A DNA stretch of 64,000 bases, taken from JAVEWJ01 sp034004605. Its GTDB lineage: Bacteria; Patescibacteriota; Gracilibacteria; UBA1369; LOWO2-01-FULL-3. Every line of letters starts with the position of its first letter. The stretch's first letter is position 1. The notes below the pieces were generated by a model. The model was not told the DNA's origin, did no database searches, and was given only the letters and a program-made list of their open reading frames with translations. Of the stretch, positions 8,621 through 17,500 are shown one piece after another. The stretch is from positions 94,734 to 158,733 of the forward strand of contig JAVEWJ010000003.1 of NCBI GenBank assembly GCA_034004605.1, read 5' to 3'. The position numbers were made by a program, and so were the translations under genes.

Positions 8621-10951
8621 ATGGAGGAAAAAATACTGTATGACAAGTATTTCGATATTGAAAAAATTGCAGATGAAATCAAACTATATCTAAAAGATTT
8701 CGATAGAAAAAGGTTTATAGATGCCTTTCATTTTGCCGAAAAAGCACATCGTTCTCAACTTAGAAAAGACGGAGAGACTCCATATATTGTCCACCCGGTT
8801 TCGGCTGCTAAAATACTTATGGCAATTCACGCCGATGAAGATATTTTGATTTCGGCTCTTCTTCACGATGTTCCTGAGGACACAAGTTTTACCCTAAACG
8901 AAGTAAAAGTGAAATTTGGTGAAAAAGTGGCGTTTTTGGTTAATGGGATAACAAAACTTACCGCGGTTCATTACAAAAATGAAAATCTTGAGTCGATTGA
9001 TAGTCTAAAAAAGATGTTTTTCCATATTGCAAAGGATCCGCGAGTAATTATCATAAAATTGGCCGATCGGCTTCATAATATGCGTACTCTAAAATTTGCT
9101 CGTGCCGACAAACAAATTCGAACCGCCAAGGAAACTTTGGAAATTTATGTACCGGCAGCAAATATTCTGGGTCTTTATGTTATAAAAAGAGAGATGGAAG
9201 ATCTTTGTTTTTCTTATCTTTTCCCAACAGAATTTAATAATTTAAAAAGCAAAATTGAGGAGGATGAGAAAAAACACAATAGCGATGTTGAAAATTTCAA
9301 AAGAGATTTAGTTAAGAAATTTTTTGATGCAGGTATAGAAGCCGATGTGCAGCTTACAAAACACAGTCTTTATGAGATTTATAAGAAACTTTGCGATATC
9401 GGACGACCCTTCGATTATATTGATGATGGTGTACTAATTAATGTGGTTGTAAAAAACAAAGAGGATTGTTATCGGGCTCTTGGGATAATACACGCATCTT
9501 ATTTACCGAAATCCGATAAGTTTCAAGATTTCATCGCAAGCCCCAAGATGAACGGATACAGCGGACTTCACACTTCAGTGTTCGGCGTGAAAGGTCTTCT
9601 TACAGATATTCGAATTATGGACGAGGATATGGGGCTTTTTGCAAATTATGGTATTATGTCGCCGTTTTTCAAAGAGATGAATACCGGTAAAGATTTTTAC
9701 GCGGAAAACAAGAACTATTGGGCAAAAATGATTGTGGAAACTCAAAAAATCCATGAATCAGATGAGTTTATTTCGAATCTCAAATCAGATATTTTTGAAG
9801 ATAGAATTGTTGTGTATTCCTCGAAAGGAAGTTCAATCAATCTTCCAAAAAACGCGACCTTGATTGATTTCGCATATGCTCTGGGGTCTGAGACCGGAAA
9901 TCATGCAATAAATGCCGTGGTAAATAATCAAGTAAAACCGATTACTACGATTCTTAAATCAGGCGATGTCGTTCAAATTCGTACTTCAGTTCATGCAGAA
10001 CCTGAATTTTACTGGATGAATTTCGCTAAAACCACATTTGCAAAAAATAAAATCAAGAATTATTTCAATAAAGTGGATGATGGCAAAAAGAGAAAAGCTG
10101 TAATAAATATGCTTCAAAGAGAGCTTGATATTGCAGGTCTTGGTTATTGGAAGGATCTTAAGTTTAAGAGTGTTCAAAAAACATTAAAAAAAGTGAAAAA
10201 TGTGATTTACCGGAACTGGAAAGACGTATTTGAAGCCATTTCCAATGGTGAGCTTCAAGCAGTGACTTTGGTAAAATCGCTTAAAGAAAGAAAATTTGTG
10301 TTTGATTTCGATCAGATTTACAAACCCGGAAAAATGGTGCGAATGAAAATTGTGGCTAGTGACAGGCCCGGTCTCGCAACGGATATTACAAATATTATTG
10401 ATAGAAATTCAATAAATATGCGCTATTTTAAGGGATATAATCCTCCTTTTTTAAAAAGCGCTTATTTTGATATAAGGTTTTTTGCAAAAGATCCTAAAGA
10501 AATCGGAAGAATTTTTTATGAAATAAGGCAAATAGAAGGTGTTAAAACTGTGAATCGTGTTAAGCCAACTCAGCTTATTCTTTTTCTTTTGTCATTTGTT
10601 TTCACCGTTTTTGTATGGGTTTCAAACAGCTATTTAATAAATTACATTATCGAAATCGGTTTCAAAAAGGTAAACAGTCTTCTTGCATATACTCTTCTTT
10701 ATGTAGAGCTTTTTATGCCTCTTGTTTCCGTAATTTTCCTTACAAATGTACTCGGCAAATATTATCCTGCTCTTATTAACAAAAGAATTCTTTGGGTAAT
10801 TTCTTTTGTTGTTCTTTCGCTTTCGGTTCTGTTTATTTTCTTGAGATATATAAATTTAAACCTTGAAATCGATTCAAGAATTATGGCAGGAGGAATTATT
10901 ATTGCCTACATCTACTTATTTTTGAGGTATCGAAAAGTGATGCGAAATTAA
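8621..10951 (+). CDS. RelA/SpoT homologue with membrane tail; synthetase site degenerate
   Basis: 776 residues. The N-terminal HD hydrolase domain is intact: RKDGETPYIVHP, His82-Asp83 in LLHDVPED, Glu86-Asp87, and Asp149/Asn153 in LADRLHNM. A synthetase-like domain follows (about 245-350; SPKMNGYSGLHTSVFG), but the catalytic Glu of the family ExQIRT motif is missing (LTDIRI), as is the Arg of the usual LxAxRxI motif (VLINVV). Then come a TGS domain (about 394-455), an ACT-like segment (MKIVASDRPGLATDIT) and about four membrane helices from residue 645. Known family role: making and degrading (p)ppGpp. I infer hydrolase activity only, at the membrane. Confidence 0.9.
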   Translation: MEEKILYDKYFDIEKIADEIKLYLKDFDRKRFIDAFHFAEKAHRSQLRKDGETPYIVHPVSAAKILMAIHADEDILISALLHDVPEDTSFTLNEVKVKFGEKVAFLVNGITKLTAVHYKNENLESIDSLKKMFFHIAKDPRVIIIKLADRLHNMRTLKFARADKQIRTAKETLEIYVPAANILGLYVIKREMEDLCFSYLFPTEFNNLKSKIEEDEKKHNSDVENFKRDLVKKFFDAGIEADVQLTKHSLYEIYKKLCDIGRPFDYIDDGVLINVVVKNKEDCYRALGIIHASYLPKSDKFQDFIASPKMNGYSGLHTSVFGVKGLLTDIRIMDEDMGLFANYGIMSPFFKEMNTGKDFYAENKNYWAKMIVETQKIHESDEFISNLKSDIFEDRIVVYSSKGSSINLPKNATLIDFAYALGSETGNHAINAVVNNQVKPITTILKSGDVVQIRTSVHAEPEFYWMNFAKTTFAKNKIKNYFNKVDDGKKRKAVINMLQRELDIAGLGYWKDLKFKSVQKTLKKVKNVIYRNWKDVFEAISNGELQAVTLVKSLKERKFVFDFDQIYKPGKMVRMKIVASDRPGLATDITNIIDRNSINMRYFKGYNPPFLKSAYFDIRFFAKDPKEIGRIFYEIRQIEGVKTVNRVKPTQLILFLLSFVFTVFVWVSNSYLINYIIEIGFKKVNSLLAYTLLYVELFMPLVSVIFLTNVLGKYYPALINKRILWVISFVVLSLSVLFIFLRYINLNLEIDSRIMAGGIIIAYIYLFLRYRKVMRN

Positions 10952-10953
10952 TT

Positions 10954-12048
10954 TTATGATGAAAATTTGAAGTGCATTGTGTCGCCATCTTTGACCAAGT
11001 AATCTTTTCCTTCAAGACGCATAAGTCCCTTTTCTTTGGCTTTAGCTTCACTTCGGCAGTCCACAAAATCCTTCCAAAAAATTACCTCGGCTTTGATAAA
11101 ACCCTTTTCGAAGTCTGTATGAATAACGCCGGCGGCTTGTGGAGCCATAGTACCCTTTTTGATTGTCCAAGCCCTGGATTCTTTTGGGCCGGATGTAAAA
11201 TAAGTGATTAAGCCAAGAAGGCTGTATGATTTTTGAATAAGCGTTTCGAGTCCGGATTTTTCGATACCCAGTGTTTTCATATATTCTGAGGCTTCCTCCG
11301 GTGAAAATTCGATAAGTTCGTGTTCTACTTTTGCGCAGATGGGCACGATTAATTCAGGATTTTCAACTCCGATAATTTCGGAGGCTTTTATCGGATCAAA
11401 TGTTTTGAGTTTTTCTTCAGAAATATTAACGATAAATAAAGTGGGCTTAAAAGTAAGCAGATGAAGATCTTTAAGGGCCTCAAGTTCATTTTCGTCAAAA
11501 TCTATCGAAATTGCTCTTTTTCCAGACATAAGACCATCGTTCAATTTTTCAACAATTCTCAAATATTCAAGCTTGTCTTTTTGATTGGATTTTGCGTCTG
11601 ATCTAGCTTTATATAGGCGTTTTTCAACGGTTTGCAGGTCGGCTAAAAGAAGCTCCGATTCAATGATTTCCCTATCGCTTTTCGGATCAACCGTGCCGTG
11701 TACATGAGTTACATTCGGATCATCAAACCATCTGATGACATGGGCAATGGCATCACACTCACGAATGTTGGCTAAAAATTTATTTCCCAAACCCTCGCCT
11801 TGCGAAGCGCCTTTTACGATACCTGCAATATCTACAAATTTGATTATTGCCGGGATTGTTTTTTCGGAGTTAGAAACTTCGGAAAGCTTAGCAAGCCTTT
11901 CGTCAGGAACCTCTACAATTCCAACATTCGGATCAATTGTGGCAAATGGATAATTTGCGGTAAGTGCCTGAGAACTTTTTGTAAGAGCATTAAAGATTGT
12001 TGACTTCCCCACATTTGGAAGCCCGACGATACCTATATTTAAAGACAT
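10954..12048 (-). CDS. ychF: Ribosome-associated ATPase YchF
   Basis: 364 residues, the normal length for this Obg-related P-loop protein. Walker A is GLPNVGKST (about residues 9-17), G3 is DIAGIVKGAS, and the usual NKxD is replaced by NISEE, which in YchF underlies ATP rather than GTP preference. A C-terminal TGS domain follows (KGTMAPQAAGVIHTDFEKGFI). It binds ribosomes and is linked to translation and oxidative-stress control. It lies 3 bp downstream of hpf on the same strand, so the two ribosome-related genes probably form an operon, and it converges on the RSH gene with a 2-bp gap. Confidence 0.95.
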   Translation of the reverse strand: MSLNIGIVGLPNVGKSTIFNALTKSSQALTANYPFATIDPNVGIVEVPDERLAKLSEVSNSEKTIPAIIKFVDIAGIVKGASQGEGLGNKFLANIRECDAIAHVIRWFDDPNVTHVHGTVDPKSDREIIESELLLADLQTVEKRLYKARSDAKSNQKDKLEYLRIVEKLNDGLMSGKRAISIDFDENELEALKDLHLLTFKPTLFIVNISEEKLKTFDPIKASEIIGVENPELIVPICAKVEHELIEFSPEEASEYMKTLGIEKSGLETLIQKSYSLLGLITYFTSGPKESRAWTIKKGTMAPQAAGVIHTDFEKGFIKAEVIFWKDFVDCRSEAKAKEKGLMRLEGKDYLVKDGDTMHFKFSS

Positions 12049-12051
12049 AAT

Positions 12052-12432
12052 TTATTTGTTAATTTCAGCAGTTTCAAGGTGTACTTGGTGGATATCTTGT
12101 CTGATTGATTTGTGTGTGCGGTTTTCTCGTTTTAATTCTTTGATTTTTTTAATTTGAGCAACAAGCCTGTCTTTCGAGAGATCAAGCGCCTTTGTAAGAA
12201 GGTGGCTTGCTTCACTTGCTACAAGATTTTCGGACCTTGGCATTGAAAGTGTCATATCAACGGAAAAAGCATCATGTTTTTCAAATTTTTCGATATTCAC
12301 CTTGAGGGAAACTGAATCTGAATCATAAGCCTCAAACAGCCCTTCGAATTGAGATACCTTCTTCTCGGTATACTCCTTGAACTTCTTTGCTTCAGTATCG
12401 GAAAGATTCTTTTGTGTGAGAATTAGTTCCAT
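12052..12432 (-). CDS. hpf: Ribosome hibernation promoting factor (YfiA/HPF family)
   Basis: 126 residues starting MELILTQKNLSDTEA, with the beta-alpha-beta-beta-beta-alpha pattern of the HPF family (VSLKVNIEKFEKHDAFSVDMTLSM, then ASHLLTKALDLSKDRLVAQIKKI). It is the short form without the C-terminal dimerisation domain of long HPF. An upstream in-frame start at 12588 would add 52 residues of non-homologous hydrophobic sequence and run into the divergent promoter at 12495, so the start at 12432 is preferred. It probably binds the decoding region of idle ribosomes. Followed by ychF after 3 bp. Confidence 0.85.
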   Translation of the reverse strand: MELILTQKNLSDTEAKKFKEYTEKKVSQFEGLFEAYDSDSVSLKVNIEKFEKHDAFSVDMTLSMPRSENLVASEASHLLTKALDLSKDRLVAQIKKIKELKRENRTHKSIRQDIHQVHLETAEINK

Positions 12433-12494
12433 GTTTTTTGGGTTATATATTCGTGGGCCGACTTCATTATAGCAGATACAAAAATACGGACAAC

Positions 12495-12523
12495 TTGTTA
12501 TTATTAAGCCCAAGGTGTATAAT
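12495..12523 (+). promoter_or_regulatory. Predicted promoter of the small membrane protein gene
   Basis: TTGTTA (12495-12500), a 17-bp spacer and TATAAT (12518-12523) stand 23 bp before the ATG at 12547. Confidence 0.65.
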
Positions 12524-12546
12524 ATAATGATGTAACAAATAAAATT

Positions 12547-12792
12547 ATGAAAATTAACGATCTTCCGATTTTGGGCCGTATCAATCACACTTTTAATCGA
12601 GTGCTTGCCAATTTGCTAATTTTAGCATTTGTATTTTTGGCTTTGGCAGTATCGATTTTGATTTACCCCCCGGCTCTTACGATTATGGCTGCCCTTCTTT
12701 TAATGGTGGCCTGTTTTTCACTGATAAATATCGCTTATAATGTATATGTATACAAAAAGCGATATTTGAAATTGTTTAAGTTTTTGGAATAA
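12547..12792 (+). CDS. Small two-helix membrane protein
   Basis: 81 residues with two hydrophobic segments (about 21-40 and 43-66) joined by a short turn containing a Pro-Pro pair, and a basic tail (YKKRYLKLFKF). No family is recognised. It is a single-gene unit with its own promoter, divergent from hpf and convergent with the Kazal-like lipoprotein gene (4-bp gap). Confidence 0.7.
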   Translation: MKINDLPILGRINHTFNRVLANLLILAFVFLALAVSILIYPPALTIMAALLLMVACFSLINIAYNVYVYKKRYLKLFKFLE

Positions 12793-12796
12793 ACGT

Positions 12797-13201
12797 CTAT
12801 TCGCAGGCTCCTTCTTTGATTTCTTTGGCTCCGGCTTTTTCAGCAAAACATGAATTTGAGAAGGTCTGGGAGATTGTTTCACAGTTTTCCTCGGAATTTT
12901 CACAATTGCCTTGAACCATTCCGCAAACAGGTGCATATAGCTCCATGCAAAGCACTTCATCGTTTTCAATTACTTCTACTTTTGTCTCGGAAGGTTCTTC
13001 TTTTTCTTCGGATGAAGATACTTCAGTGCTCTCGGTTGAAAGAATTTCTATTTCGGGATTTGTTGGTTCTTCTTTTTCTTCGGAAATGGAGGCTTTGTTG
13101 TCAGATTGATTCGTTTCGTCTAATGTATACTCAAAACCGCTACAAGAAGACAAAATAAAAAGAGAAAACATTGCGAGAGCAATAAATATTTTTCTTTGCA
13201 T
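12797..13201 (-). CDS. Lipoprotein with C-terminal Kazal-like domain
   Basis: 134 residues. The signal peptide ends in the lipobox ILSSC (Cys about 20). An acidic Ser/Glu/Thr linker with a repeated EEKEEP element spaces the membrane from a C-terminal cysteine-rich module of about 45 residues: CMELYAPVCG, then two closely spaced Cys, SNSCFAEKAGA and a final EGAC. The PVCG, N-x-C and spacing match Kazal-type serine protease inhibitors, with extra cysteines. Inferred role: a surface-tethered protease inhibitor, possibly against host or competitor proteases. The inhibitory specificity loop cannot be predicted. Confidence 0.75.
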   Translation of the reverse strand: MQRKIFIALAMFSLFILSSCSGFEYTLDETNQSDNKASISEEKEEPTNPEIEILSTESTEVSSSEEKEEPSETKVEVIENDEVLCMELYAPVCGMVQGNCENSEENCETISQTFSNSCFAEKAGAKEIKEGACE

Positions 13202-13260
13202 AGGCGTTTTGGCTAAAAATTGTTCCGCCCTTATGATAACCCAAAAAATTTTTCTGTAAA

Positions 13261-14280
13261 CTAGAAGCTGTGAGAAAGTTTTGTATTATCGTAGACTTGG
13301 CTTTTTGCAAACAACTTTGAGGTCTCAAGAATTTTTGTTCCGGCAAAAACCTTTTCTTTTATGAATGTCAGTTTTTTTTGCAGAATTTCATTTTTTAATG
13401 CGTTCTTTTCGAACTGAGACGGCTGAAGAACATAAAATATATAACACTCGGCAAAATCTTCGTATGGGTCTGTAGCTCCATATAAAGAGCAAAAATCAGC
13501 ATTCATTGAACCTGCGACCTTATTTTCGTTGTTTTTCCAGCTTATGGAGTAGAAATCCACACTTTCGTCGTCCGATTTAACGGGTGTGCCAAGGTCAACG
13601 AAAGAGCTGTTTTTGTTTGATTTTCCAGTTAAAAAACTTCCATCCACAATATGACCGAGTTCGTGAATAAACACTGCTTTTAGCTCCGAATCACTTATAT
13701 CATTGCATCTAATGCTTATTTTTGAGGCATTTGCGCCTCCCCTTTTGGAATTTTTGTTGTAAATAAGCTCAATTGTAGTAAGTCCCATGTATTGTTCGGA
13801 AGGAATTTTTGAAAGTGTTTGCGTGATTATTTCTTTGCAAGAATCGACGGATCTTTGAGAAAGAAGGCTTGAATCGGAAATGTTTTCAGTAAAACGATAA
13901 GCGGACTTGGAATTTTGGGAGGGATTTGTGGTTGCGTTGTCGCTTACTTGCTTATTTCTAGTAATTTTCTCGTTTCGAATCTTATCCAAATCCATATCGG
14001 GTGTGACCATTATAAAGCCCTCGGAATCGACTAAGTAGGCGCTCTGCGAAGGGCTCTTCGAATTTGAGGAGGAATTTTCTTCTTTGAAAATTGATGGATT
14101 TGAATTGTCGATACTCACATTTTCGTTTATTATGACGATCTTTTTCGCAACAGTGGAATGGCTAAAGAAAGCCAGAAGAATAAAAGATAAAACGACCAAC
14201 TTGAGCGGTTTTTTCAATACTGAGACTAGGTTTACTATTGTTTTTGCAACTTTGACTTTGAATTTTTCTTTTTTCTCCAT
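13261..14280 (-). CDS. Secreted HExxH zinc peptidase-like protein
   Basis: 339 residues. One hydrophobic segment (about 24-42) serves as a signal or anchor, followed by a Ser/Asn-rich low-complexity linker (50-130) and a C-terminal domain with HELGH (His206, Glu207, His210). A downstream PYEDFAECY motif supplies a likely third zinc ligand, as in gluzincins. The active centre therefore faces outside. The peptidase family and substrate are not recognised. It lies about 70 bp downstream of the tRNA-Phe terminator and is probably transcribed alone. Confidence 0.7.
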   Translation of the reverse strand: MEKKEKFKVKVAKTIVNLVSVLKKPLKLVVLSFILLAFFSHSTVAKKIVIINENVSIDNSNPSIFKEENSSSNSKSPSQSAYLVDSEGFIMVTPDMDLDKIRNEKITRNKQVSDNATTNPSQNSKSAYRFTENISDSSLLSQRSVDSCKEIITQTLSKIPSEQYMGLTTIELIYNKNSKRGGANASKISIRCNDISDSELKAVFIHELGHIVDGSFLTGKSNKNSSFVDLGTPVKSDDESVDFYSISWKNNENKVAGSMNADFCSLYGATDPYEDFAECYIFYVLQPSQFEKNALKNEILQKKLTFIKEKVFAGTKILETSKLFAKSQVYDNTKLSHSF

Positions 14281-14350
14281 TGAATTCGTTAAAAGAGAGA
14301 ATCTTAATTAAATTCGCAGTTTTGTCAAGGGCTTTCGTTAAATAGAGGCT

Positions 14351-14384
14351 AATACAAAAAATAATTTTGCCGGGCAAAATTATT
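14351..14384 (-). terminator. Intrinsic terminator after tRNA-Phe
   Basis: A perfect 12-bp inverted repeat (14360-14371 with 14373-14384, core TTTTGCC/GGCAAAA) is followed on the minus strand by TTTTT. It begins 4 bp after the tRNA CCA end. Confidence 0.8.
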
Positions 14385-14387
14385 TGG

Positions 14388-14462
14388 TGGTGCCGGGAGG
14401 CAGAATTGAACTGCCGACACATGGATTTTCAGTCCATTGCTCTACCACTGAGCTACCCCGGC
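14388..14462 (-). tRNA. tRNA-Phe (GAA)
   Basis: A 75-nt cloverleaf on the minus strand. The acceptor stem is GCCGGGG/TCCCGGC with one G-U pair, the D arm GCTC/GAGC, the anticodon stem ATGGA/TCCAT with loop CTGAAAA (anticodon GAA), and the T arm GGCAG/CTGCC with a TTCAATT loop. The CCA end is encoded. Confidence 0.95.
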
Positions 14463-14523
14463 TAATACCGTTTTTAATACGCAGAGATATTAAAGTGCTT
14501 TTTGAAGTTTGGCAAACTTTTTT

Positions 14524-14560
14524 TAAAAAAAGGCGGAACTTTTTTAAGTCCCGCCTTTAA
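14524..14560 (-). terminator. Intrinsic terminator of the giant surface protein gene
   Basis: Minus-strand hairpin AGGCGGGAC/GTTCCGCCT (14548-14556 with 14531-14539) followed by a run of seven T. It lies 17 bp after the stop codon at 14577. Confidence 0.85.
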
Positions 14561-14576
14561 ATATGCTTTTTGAAAA

Positions 14577-17500
14577 TTACATTTCTTCTTTTCGTCTCAT
14601 TTTGAAGATGAAGTATGCACCTGCAAGGAACATAAGAGTATAAAGGTAAGTGTTGAATTCGGGGACAAGATTGATAACTTTGAAAGTTGTTTCACTTTCA
14701 AGACCTTGATCTAGGCCCGATAATCCTTCAGTGTCCACTGCGTAAATTCTCCACTTATAGGTCGTATAGCCTAAAAATTCTGTCATATCATAATAGGTTG
14801 CGCTTGGATCGTTGATTATAGCTGTTTCTATTAGAATATCATCCATTGTCCAAACATCTATTACATAGCTTTCAACACTTGGATCAGTGAGTGCATACCA
14901 TTGTAATCTGGGTGTAGTGTCTCCAGTTTCATTACCATTAATTGGGCTTTTTTGAATAACCGGTCCGGGGGCAGTGCCGTCGACAATAAAAGCTATGCTT
15001 CCGGAATTTGCCGTCACCCAATCGCTTTGCAAACTTGCTTGGTTTGAAGCCATGACTCTCCAGTAATATTCATCATCTGAAAGTTCCTGATCTACAGAGC
15101 CAACCGCATATGAACCATTCGCACCCACTTCTTGACCTACTGTGAAGGTTTTGGAACCTTCCGTGAGATAACCGGAAGAAAAGTCTACTACAAGTGATGA
15201 GAAGCTAGGATCAGTTGCGATTTGTATTCGATGTTCGACCAAATCATCATTTTCATCTTCAACATCGAAAGTAAGGGTGGGTGTTTTATCGCTTGTCTGA
15301 GAACCGTCAACAAGTCCCGGAGGGCCGAGATTTGTAACTTCAGGCGCTGCATCAAAAAGCCAATTGAAATTGTTTGGATCTTCTTCATGTGGAATTGAGC
15401 CTGTGCCTCGAGCATCAATTGCCGTAAGGTTTTGATTGTAGGAATCCTGAACATCTAAGTTTGCAATGATTCTTGGTCCCTGAGGATCTATGATCCATTG
15501 ATTTTGAGACAATCCCGTGCCTGGTATTGAGGACCTTAAAACTAACCTATTTCCTTCAGATGCTCCCTGACATGTCCAGGTTCCGGTAATTGTGGTTGTT
15601 GAACCGGCTTCGAAAACTAGCTCAGAGCTTCCAATTTTAGTAAAATTATAGAAAGTATTTGACCCAGTAATTGAATGGTCTCCTTCTGTTAGAACTACTG
15701 TACTGTTTCCCGGTGTAACTGTAGTGTTTGCTGTGTCTCTGATAAGGTTTCCAGTAATTGTAATTGTTCTATTACCTGTCCCACCGTTAAATAGTCCCCT
15801 TGTAAGAGTAAAATTGCCATCGAGATATAAATCTCCGATTAATGAACTTAGTCCTTCTAAAGTCGAGTCGTTATTGATTTCAATATTATTCAAATGATCT
15901 CCCGTCGTATTTGTGTAAGAAAAATTTCCACTACCTGACATAATCATACTTCCGCCATTATGCTGAAAGCTTCCTCCGGTAAGTGAAAGATTTCCACCTA
16001 AATCAAATGTACCACTTGGAGCTAAAAATGTTCCGCCATCCAGTATAAAATTTTGCAAAACAGTAACTGAACCATCTCTTGCATCAAATGTTCCGTTTGA
16101 AATTGTTTGGTTATATGTGTCTGAAATCCAATCTGCAGTTTCTAAATCAAATAATGCTGATGCACCCATCGTGATTGTTCCTTCGTGAGTAATTGTATTT
16201 CCCAGGGTTCCTGCTAAAAAGGTGCCTGCGTTTTGGATATAATTATATTCGAATGTGATAGAGCCACTACTGCTATTTGAAAAGGTAGCTCCAGTTCCTG
16301 CGTTGTCTGTAATTTGGAAATATTCTTCAAAAATAAGTGGGCTTGTTCCAGTATATTCCACTAAAAGGTCTGATTTATTACTATTGTCAATTCTTATACT
16401 TGGTAGGGTTCTACCACTTAAAGTAAGTATTTCTGGGATTTCGACGTCAGAAAGTGTCTTAATCACCAAGTATCCATCCCCTATGCCGTAATTTCCGTCA
16501 AATGTGTTTAGCCAATTAATTTCGTTTTCTGCAACTAATCTGTCCCCACCATTGGGAAGGTTGATCATTCCATTTTCAAGTCTTAGAGTATTTGAAACTA
16601 CAACTTCATCGTTTGAGGCGACTCCGAAATAACTTGATTCCGAGGCTTTATTGACAGTAAGATTGTATAGCTCAAATGGAATTCCATCCGGCACATTCAA
16701 ACTATTATTTCCTCCGCTATCAAAGGTAAGTGTTCCGTTGTTGTGATTATATGTCCCAGCTGAAATGGTCATATTGTTTCCCATAAGGAAGGTTCCGCTT
16801 GGTGCATTAAAAGTTCCGCCACTTAGCGTAAATGCATTATTTGCGTCCAGGCTTCCATTGATAATATTGAACTGTCCTAATGATTGAGAATAGGTACTAT
16901 TAAATGTCACCTGCGATGTTGAAGCTTCATAAGTACCACCACTAATCGTTACGGCTCCTGTATGTGTCATTTGCCCCCCCCTTGAATAAAATGTACCGCT
17001 TTCAAGGATTGTAGTGTTGGAAATAGTAATATTTACTCCATTTTTATTATCGAAAGCACTTGAAGATCCGCTTCCCGTAAGCATTAATCGTCCAAAAATC
17101 GACAGGTCCGCTGTGCCTAAATATTCAAGCTTTACATTATCAAATCCATTATTATCTAATTTAAAACTCGGTGTTCTTTTCGAGACATTTAGTATTTCCG
17201 GTATCTGATATGTGTGGTCATCTTCATATGCCTTCAGAGTCAGGTATCCAGCATAAGTAGATGAGGAATTTCCATCAAAATCATCGTCATAAGTAAAATC
17301 GTTTTCGACAATTAATTCCGCTGTACTGTTTATTCCCAAAGTTCCGTTTAATAAAGATAGATCATTTACGGTTATTGTATCTCCGGATGAGAAAATTAAT
17401 GTTGAATTCGAATTTTTTATTACATTATAAAATGTTTGTGTGGAATTTATATTAACAACTTGGTTTGAAGCATCATTGAAATAGGTAGTTGAAGTCCCCG

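Noticed and set aside
12433..12588. Longer start of the hpf gene
   Set aside because: The extension runs over the divergent promoter and is unlike any HPF N-terminus.
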